The translations under genes were made by a program, and so were the position numbers. A DNA stretch of 11,258 nt from positions 1 to 11,258 of the forward strand of contig DLYC01000021.1 of the NCBI GenBank assembly GCA_003447895.1, given 5' to 3'. Below are positions 7,212 to 11,258 of the stretch, piece after piece. Position 1 is the stretch's first letter, and the number at the start of each line of letters is the position of its first letter. The DNA comes from Lachnospiraceae bacterium. GTDB taxonomy: Bacteria; Bacillota; Clostridia; Lachnospirales; Lachnospiraceae. The notes beneath the pieces were generated by a model that saw nothing but the letters and a program-made list of their open reading frames with translations, was not told where the DNA came from and did not search any database.

Positions 7212-8267
7212 TTATTGCATTCCTACAGAAGTCTGGTTCAGGATCGTGCTGATCATCATTCTTACCTCATCGGTCACCGCGTCTTCGCCGCCTTCAATGA
7301 GTTTTTTGATGTCGACTGAAACGGCAATGTTTTTATCGTTGTCCGTAGGTCTCCCATCCCTGTCAACCATTCGCATGGCCGGCAGATAGTCCCCGTCGAA
7401 TGTATAGAACTGGGCAAATCGGACGCCGTTGTTTTCGATCGTCTGCGCCTCGTCCAAATAAGCGCCGCTGAAATCCTGCGGTTCCGAAGTGGCGGAAACC
7501 GAATCGGAGAACAGGATCACACCCCGGTAGATTCTCTCGTACTCCTTCGGATCACATTCATTCTGCCTGCGCAGCTGTTCTCTGAGCGCTCCGTCAAGAT
7601 CCTCTCTTCCGTCCAGGGAGCCTCCGTAAAACTCAATGTTATGGATCGCTTTTCGCAGTCTGTCCACATCCTTTGTAAAGAAGCTTCCGTCGGAGAAGGA
7701 AACGGATTCCGCCTCATTGTGAAGAAGGGTAAGTCCATACCGGAAGTCGATTCCCCTGTACTCCTTCTGTCTGGCACTCATATCCTTCAGGAACTCTTCC
7801 AGCACATAGTACACGGCGGGAAAGACGGATATAAAGGAGCTTGTCGCATCCAGGATGATACCGGTCAGTACCAGCGTTTCCTTTTTCTTCTCCGCGCTCT
7901 TTTGCATTCCGTGTGCCGGCCTTCTCCGCTCTTTGAGTTCGTCCCTCTGTGCAAAGCGCTCTTCTCTGACACGCTTCTCTTCCCGGGGCGGCTCCGGACG
8001 CCGCGGCGGGGTCTCTTTCCTTTGCGGCGCTTCCTCCGAAACGATTTCTTCCGGATCCTCTTTCATTTCCATCATGGGGATGACCTCATCCGGCTCATAT
8101 GTCTCTTCGTCTTCCGGGGGCGCTTCCTCTCCATGCCTGGCCTCCGGCTCATACTCAGGCAGGTCAGACTCTCCGGGGACCTTGATCCAATCGCTGTCGG
8201 TCGCGATTCTTCCGGGCTGTCTGCCCTGTTTTCTTCTGTTTTTATCCATCGGTTTTCTCAGTGACAT
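7212..8267 (-). CDS. vWA-domain protein with Pro/Glu-rich N-terminal region (TerY-like)
   Basis: This is a 351-residue cytoplasmic protein with no signal peptide or membrane helix. Residues 1-130 are very charged and rich in Pro, Glu and Arg, probably disordered. Residues 130-345 form a von Willebrand factor A domain: strand LVLTGIILD ending at D140, a MIDAS-like D-A-T-S-S (140-144), GGSLDGREDLDGAL at 215-228 where the metal-binding Thr/Asp loop is expected, and VILFSDS at 250-256 with D255. It therefore keeps most metal-coordinating positions, with Thr replacing the first Ser. vWA proteins of this kind usually act as metal-dependent protein-protein interaction modules and accompany PP2C phosphatases and kinases in TerY-P triads. 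Start choice: ATG at 8267-8265 with AAAGGTGG 5 nt upstream, preferred to a GTG three codons earlier that lies within that ribosome binding site. It sits 13 nt after the kinase gene. A phosphoregulated scaffold is the likely role. Confidence 0.82.
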   Translation of the reverse strand: MSLRKPMDKNRRKQGRQPGRIATDSDWIKVPGESDLPEYEPEARHGEEAPPEDEETYEPDEVIPMMEMKEDPEEIVSEEAPQRKETPPRRPEPPREEKRVREERFAQRDELKERRRPAHGMQKSAEKKKETLVLTGIILDATSSFISVFPAVYYVLEEFLKDMSARQKEYRGIDFRYGLTLLHNEAESVSFSDGSFFTKDVDRLRKAIHNIEFYGGSLDGREDLDGALREQLRRQNECDPKEYERIYRGVILFSDSVSATSEPQDFSGAYLDEAQTIENNGVRFAQFYTFDGDYLPAMRMVDRDGRPTDNDKNIAVSVDIKKLIEGGEDAVTDEVRMMISTILNQTSVGMQ

Positions 8268-8272
8268 CGGTC

Positions 8273-8280
8273 CCACCTTT
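8273..8280 (-). promoter_or_regulatory. Ribosome binding site that fixes the start of the vWA gene
   Basis: AAAGGTGG on the minus strand ends 5 nt before the ATG at 8267. The alternative GTG start at 8276-8274 lies inside this motif, so it is unlikely to be used. Confidence 0.65.
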
Positions 8281-9606
8281 CTAGAGAGTAAATGTGATCT
8301 CTGTTCCGTTTTCTGTTACAAACACATCCTGATTCCTGACTCTGAAATCCTCGTTTTCCCTGCCCGTTCGCCGCCTTGTCTCCCCTGCCGGGATGTAGTA
8401 GACCTCCCCCCCAAGGTTATAGATCGTCATCGCGACGCGCCCGTCCGCTGTGATGTCCCGCATGCTGTACCGGTAAAGCTTTTTGCCGGACTTTCGTCCA
8501 TTGACCTTACTGCACACAATGGGCGCTTTCTCTTCAAATCTGGTCAGGTTATTTCCAAGGACCGGCATGTTCTCTATTTCCATCAGGGCTTCCAGCTCCG
8601 CCTCGGTTTTTCCGTATTTGGACCTCAGGAACCGGATATAGTCCTCTATGATCTCCTCGATCGAATCATATCTCTTTTCAGAAGGCGCGCCGCACATCCT
8701 GTCGAGCATTTTCCTGAAAGCTTCATATTCCGGCGTCTGATATTCCTTTCGAAACCGTTCTGTCTTTGTTCCAAATCCCAGGGCGGGATCTTTGATATAA
8801 GGGATCTCCTGCCGGAAGGGCTTTTCATCCGGTTCCGTCGATTCCGGTTCCGTCGATTCCTCTTCCGTAAAGTAAGCTGCTCCGTTCAGCCAGTAAAAGA
8901 GAAGGCGCCCGGCCGCATAGAACTCGTCCTGCACATCCGGGAGTTTGAGGCTTCCCCCCTTAAAGAGTAACGGCGAGGAGTAGCCCCGGCTGAACGGCAG
9001 GCTGTTTCGCCCGTTCTCCGTCTCCCTGCTTCCCGAAATGTGGGCGAAATCAAAGTCAATGATCTTCACATTGCCGTTTCCATCGATCATGACGTTTTCA
9101 GGCTTGAGGTCCCTGTGTAGATATCTGAGGCTGGCATAGTTCAGGTAATACCTCATTCCGTACAAAAACTGCAGAATGTTTCGGAAGATCCCGGTCTCCT
9201 CCCCGGACGTAAGAGACCTGTCCCCAAGCCGCTTTCGGAAGTCTGAGACGTCCTCCCCTTCCACATACTCAACGCTCACGCCGAAATAGTAAGTCCTACT
9301 CCCGTCCTTGTGCTTGGCATACACAAGTTTCGTTCCGTAGACCTGTTCGATGAAGGGATAAAAGAACTGAAATCTGCCCTCCCTCTCATAATTTCTGACG
9401 GAATCTTCCACGTCCTGATTCCGAATTCTTCTAAGGTCCGGGCCTTCGAGCTGCACAAGCTTAAGAAAGGCAAGACGGTTTTCCGGAAGGTCCTCCGCCT
9501 TTCCGATCTGCGCTCCCTTTTTGATCCGGATTTCTTCCGGGAGCCGGTATACCTTTCTCTCCCGGCCGCCGCACTCTTCATACAGAATTCTTCCCTTATC
9601 AAGCAT
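8281..9606 (-). CDS. Soluble Ser/Thr protein kinase (DFD variant)
   Basis: This 441-residue kinase transfers phosphate from ATP to Ser/Thr of partner proteins. Visible motifs: the probable beta-3 lysine K49 in LAFLKLV, a helix-C candidate Glu near 74-76, the catalytic loop HRDLKPEN at 164-171 with D166 and N171, and the metal-binding loop DFD at 184-186 in place of DFG. A short activation segment follows, with SSP at 210-212 where APE is usual. There is no clear glycine-rich loop. Residues 345-441 form a beta-rich C-terminal domain not recognised. An acidic ESTEPESTEP duplication lies at 250-259. No membrane segment or PASTA repeat is present, unlike PrkC/PknB. The ATG is 3 nt past the phosphatase stop, and its ribosome binding site lies within the phosphatase's poly-Glu codons, so translation is coupled. 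Catalytic residues are intact, so activity is likely; natural substrates could be the vWA proteins, the helicase or the acidic tail of the membrane protein. Confidence 0.93.
   Translation of the reverse strand: MLDKGRILYEECGGRERKVYRLPEEIRIKKGAQIGKAEDLPENRLAFLKLVQLEGPDLRRIRNQDVEDSVRNYEREGRFQFFYPFIEQVYGTKLVYAKHKDGSRTYYFGVSVEYVEGEDVSDFRKRLGDRSLTSGEETGIFRNILQFLYGMRYYLNYASLRYLHRDLKPENVMIDGNGNVKIIDFDFAHISGSRETENGRNSLPFSRGYSSPLLFKGGSLKLPDVQDEFYAAGRLLFYWLNGAAYFTEEESTEPESTEPDEKPFRQEIPYIKDPALGFGTKTERFRKEYQTPEYEAFRKMLDRMCGAPSEKRYDSIEEIIEDYIRFLRSKYGKTEAELEALMEIENMPVLGNNLTRFEEKAPIVCSKVNGRKSGKKLYRYSMRDITADGRVAMTIYNLGGEVYYIPAGETRRRTGRENEDFRVRNQDVFVTENGTEITFTL
8831..8860 (-). repeat. Perfect 15-bp tandem duplication in the kinase gene
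   Basis: Two identical 15-bp units at 8831-8845 and 8846-8860 encode the duplicated pentapeptide ESTEP at residues 250-259, within a surface loop of the kinase C-lobe. The exact identity suggests a recent in-frame duplication. Confidence 0.85.
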
Positions 9607-9609
9607 CCC

Positions 9610-10437
9610 TTATTCCTCTTCTTCCTCTTCCGCGATCACATACAGGACTGCTGTCTGGTCATCGTCTTTGTCCGCTCTTGCCATCTCAAAGAGGTTGTCC
9701 AGAAAGAACCTCTCTGCGTCCTCTCCGTCGTCAAGGCTCTCTGACAGTTCCATACGGATCGTGTCCTCCGAGATCCTCCCGAAAGCGCCGTCTGAGCCAA
9801 TGAGGATCGCGTCTCCGGTCCTGATCCTTCCGATCGGATACGTGCAGATGTCTTTCTCTTCCAAATGCTCATAGCCGCCAAGGTAGTTGTAGAGTCTGTG
9901 ATCATCCTCGTAATACTCTATGGAGTACCGCTCATATTCTCCTCTCTCCGCTTTGAGCTCAGCCTCTGTCTGAAGCCGGGAGATCAGACTGAGTCTGTCC
10001 CTTTGGCCGTCATAGTAATAGATCGGGGAGTCCCCGACATTGACGGCCACTGCGTAGTCCTCCACGATACATACCGCACTGATCGTGCTTCCGGTCTCTT
10101 CGAGTCTTCCCGCTCCCCGGCACACGCTTCTGTTTGCGGCCTGCGCCGATGCTGTCATGGCCTCCTTAATTCCGCGATAGTCATGACGGGCGGAATATTT
10201 TTCCATATCCGTTTTCAGATACGCTTTCATGAGTTCCGAATAGAAGCTTTCCAAAAACCCGGAGACTGCGTTGTAGGACGCCGTCTCTCCGTTCTCAAGG
10301 CCGCCCATGCCGTCTGCCACGACCAGGAGCCGGACCGTGTAATCGCCCATAAAGGTATATTCGGAGATCATCAGCCTGTCTTCGTTGACTTTGTGCCTCC
10401 TCGACTTCACCGTGTTCCAGTAAGCTCTGTAGTTCAT
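9610..10437 (-). CDS. PP2C-type protein phosphatase
   Basis: This 275-residue metal-dependent Ser/Thr phosphatase of the PPM/PP2C family is predicted to reverse the partner kinase. Motifs in order: NEDR at 18-21, VADGMGG at 40-46 with the metal-binding Asp, TGSTISAV at 115-122, NVGDSPIY at 133-140, IGSDGAF at 213-219, and the terminal D-D-D-Q-T at 258-262 in the place of DDNxT. The length is near the usual 240-280 residues of bacterial stand-alone PP2Cs. It ends in six consecutive Glu residues (270-275), which is unusual. Start: the ATG at 10437-10435 has AAGAAGG 5 nt upstream. A longer frame reaches a TTG at 10485, but that codon lies inside the predicted -10 element and cannot be on the main transcript. 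It is the first gene of the leftward operon, 3 nt ahead of the kinase. Confidence 0.95.
   Translation of the reverse strand: MNYRAYWNTVKSRRHKVNEDRLMISEYTFMGDYTVRLLVVADGMGGLENGETASYNAVSGFLESFYSELMKAYLKTDMEKYSARHDYRGIKEAMTASAQAANRSVCRGAGRLEETGSTISAVCIVEDYAVAVNVGDSPIYYYDGQRDRLSLISRLQTEAELKAERGEYERYSIEYYEDDHRLYNYLGGYEHLEEKDICTYPIGRIRTGDAILIGSDGAFGRISEDTIRMELSESLDDGEDAERFFLDNLFEMARADKDDDQTAVLYVIAEEEEEE
9613..9619 (-). promoter_or_regulatory. Kinase ribosome binding site inside the phosphatase's poly-Glu codons
   Basis: AGAGGAA on the minus strand is part of the GAG/GAA codons for the terminal Glu run of the phosphatase and lies 6 nt before the kinase ATG at 9606. The same bases serve as coding sequence and Shine-Dalgarno, which points to translational coupling of phosphatase and kinase. 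Confidence 0.65.
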
Positions 10438-10442
10438 AGAAA

Positions 10443-10449
10443 CCTTCTT
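10443..10449 (-). promoter_or_regulatory. Ribosome binding site that fixes the phosphatase start
   Basis: AAGAAGG on the minus strand lies 5 nt before the ATG at 10437 and supports that start rather than the upstream TTG at 10485. Confidence 0.65.
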
Positions 10450-10450
10450 T

Positions 10451-10473
10451 CCAAGAAAAACGTATTTCTTTGG
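10451..10473. promoter_or_regulatory. Imperfect inverted repeat next to the divergent promoter (possible operator)
   Basis: CCAAGAAA at 10451-10458 is mirrored by TTTCTTTGG at 10465-10473, with one extra T in the right arm. It spans the expected transcription start of the leftward operon and the -35 position of the rightward promoter, so a bound repressor could affect both. It is short and AT-rich, and could be chance. Confidence 0.3.
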
Positions 10474-10484
10474 TGTATAATACA
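10474..10484. promoter_or_regulatory. Palindromic -10 element, candidate bidirectional promoter
   Basis: TGTATAATACA is a palindrome apart from its central base. It gives a perfect TATAAT (10476-10481) rightward and TATTAT (10482-10477) leftward. Predicted starts would be near 10488 for the rightward kinase-like gene and near 10470 for the leftward operon, leaving leaders of about 33 nt each. The centre, 10479, is exactly 42 nt from both A/T edges of the two start codons (10437 and 10521). At 16-18 bp spacing neither side has a good -35 hexamer, so strength may depend on the TG just upstream of each -10 or on an activator. Confidence 0.5.
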
Positions 10485-10507
10485 AATGTGACGAAAACCA
10501 GTTTCTG

Positions 10508-10513
10508 AAGGAG
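10508..10513 (+). promoter_or_regulatory. Ribosome binding site of the divergent kinase-like gene
   Basis: AAGGAG lies 7 nt before the ATG at 10521, a near-ideal Gram-positive Shine-Dalgarno that makes this start well supported. Confidence 0.8.
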
Positions 10514-10520
10514 ATTCTTT

Positions 10521-11258
10521 ATGCATTCCGTGATCCGTTCCGCAGATGGTCAGTATATTATCAAGAAGTGCCTGGAGCCCTCTCTCCGCCGCGATGCTTT
10601 CCTGGCTTACCGGAGAGAGTTTCTCGCCATGAAAAGCCTTTTCCTGCGGGATCCGGAACGGTACCGGCTTCTGTTTCCCGTCTACCGCACCTGCGGCTTT
10701 GACCGGCTCGGAAACCCCTGTATCAAGATGGACCATATAAGCGGGATCACGCTTGAGCAGAAGCTTCGGAGCATGGCACACAGAAGCCCGCACAGATATC
10801 TGACCGACAGCCAGATCTTATATCTCTTCGAGCAGCTCAGTGCTGCCCAGGAGATGCTCAGCACCGTAGGGCTTTTGCAGCTCGACCTCAATCCGGAGAA
10901 CATCATCGTGGTGAGCGACCGCTATGACATCCGCCTGATCGATCTCACGGATGCCTGCAGTCTTTCTGACCGCAGCCTTCCCTATAACCTGATCGATTAT
11001 CACGCCTCTGTGGATCTTCCGCCATCTATGCAGCTTCGTGAGGCCGGCGCCCTTTTATTCACGCGCCTTTTCTACAGCGGAAACGACCGGTATCAGGAAG
11101 CTTACAGCCAAAGCAGCTTCTTGAAAAGATATCATCACTACTGGTCTCTTCTTAAGTGCCTGGACGCGCCGGAGAGCCGGCAGGGACCGGAGGATCCAGG
11201 CGACTGCCTCCGGTACTGGAATCTGTGGCTCAGGCAGTTGCGGCTTCTTCTGTCCTGA
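10521..11258 (+). CDS. Divergent protein-kinase-fold protein (possible pseudokinase)
   Basis: This 245-residue protein is complete, with the TGA on the last three bases of the window. It has a shortened N-lobe: a beta hairpin leading to K15-K16 in YIIKKCLEP, the candidate ATP-contacting lysine, and E33 in RREFLAMKS as the helix-C Glu. A hinge-like region KMDHISGITLEQKL lies at 69-82. The catalytic loop reads LQLDLNPEN at 119-127 where HRDLKPEN is normal: D122 and N127 are kept, but His-Arg and the loop Lys are lost. The metal-binding Asp is kept as D141 in LIDLTDA, with no DFG glycine. No glycine-rich loop and no APE motif are seen. It may be a weak kinase, a non-protein (small-molecule) kinase of the same fold, or a regulatory pseudokinase. 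It shares an intergenic region with the phosphatase-kinase operon and is read away from it, so it may be co-regulated. Confidence 0.8.
   Translation: MHSVIRSADGQYIIKKCLEPSLRRDAFLAYRREFLAMKSLFLRDPERYRLLFPVYRTCGFDRLGNPCIKMDHISGITLEQKLRSMAHRSPHRYLTDSQILYLFEQLSAAQEMLSTVGLLQLDLNPENIIVVSDRYDIRLIDLTDACSLSDRSLPYNLIDYHASVDLPPSMQLREAGALLFTRLFYSGNDRYQEAYSQSSFLKRYHHYWSLLKCLDAPESRQGPEDPGDCLRYWNLWLRQLRLLLS

Noticed and set aside
6137..7252. A 371-codon open frame on the plus strand spanning several genes
   Set aside because: It runs antisense across the helicase start, an intergenic gap and the small vWA-like gene; the minus-strand frames have good ribosome binding sites and recognisable motifs, this one does not.
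7212..8276. GTG start of the vWA gene three codons upstream
   Set aside because: The GTG overlaps the AAAGGTGG ribosome binding site of the ATG at 8267, so it is unlikely to be used.
7855..8970. A 371-codon open frame on the plus strand, Ser/Pro/Phe-rich
   Set aside because: Antisense to the vWA and kinase genes, and its composition mirrors their Glu/Arg-rich codons. No start signal or domain.
10438..10485. Longer phosphatase start at the TTG at 10485
   Set aside because: The codon lies inside the predicted -10 element, upstream of the likely transcript start, while the ATG at 10437 has its own ribosome binding site and begins right at the conserved PP2C N-terminus.

Overview
The window looks like chromosomal DNA from a Gram-positive anaerobe of the Clostridia, probably Lachnospiraceae-like. 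This is inferred from purine-rich AGGAGG-type ribosome binding sites close to each start, a moderate-to-high GC content (by eye just over 50%), compact gene packing and the flavour of the proteins. No rRNA, tRNA, IS element or housekeeping gene is present to fix the taxon.

Layout. Seven genes run leftward as one tight operon that starts at about 10437. In transcription order they are: a PP2C-type Ser/Thr phosphatase (10437-9610); a soluble Ser/Thr protein kinase with a DFD motif (9606-8281); a vWA protein with a long Pro/Glu-rich N-terminus (8267-7212); a small vWA-like protein whose MIDAS has decayed (7186-6566); a 1629-residue superfamily 1 helicase that also carries a transglutaminase-like and a restriction-endonuclease-like domain (6511-1622); a single-pass membrane protein with an acidic repetitive tail (1619-186); and the first 54 codons of a RelA/SpoT-type HD-domain protein that runs off the left edge (162-1). 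The gaps between these genes are 3, 13, 25, 54, 2 and 23 nt. On the other strand, a divergent kinase-like gene (10521-11258) starts from the same 83-nt intergenic region and stops on the last base of the window. A near-perfect palindromic -10 element lies at the exact midpoint of the two divergent start codons.

Interpretation. Phosphatase, kinase and vWA protein together resemble the TerY-P phosphorylation triad known from comparative genomics of tellurite/stress and conflict systems. Here the triad is joined to a giant helicase/transglutaminase/nuclease-fold protein, a membrane protein and possibly a nucleotide-signalling HD enzyme. The most economical reading is a phosphorylation-controlled stress or anti-phage module. 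Kinase and phosphatase would set the state of vWA scaffold proteins, and the helicase would be the DNA- or RNA-directed effector. That function is inference; the domain calls rest on visible motifs. No CRISPR array, RNA gene, convincing terminator or mobile element was seen, and the only non-coding stretches are short intergenic gaps.
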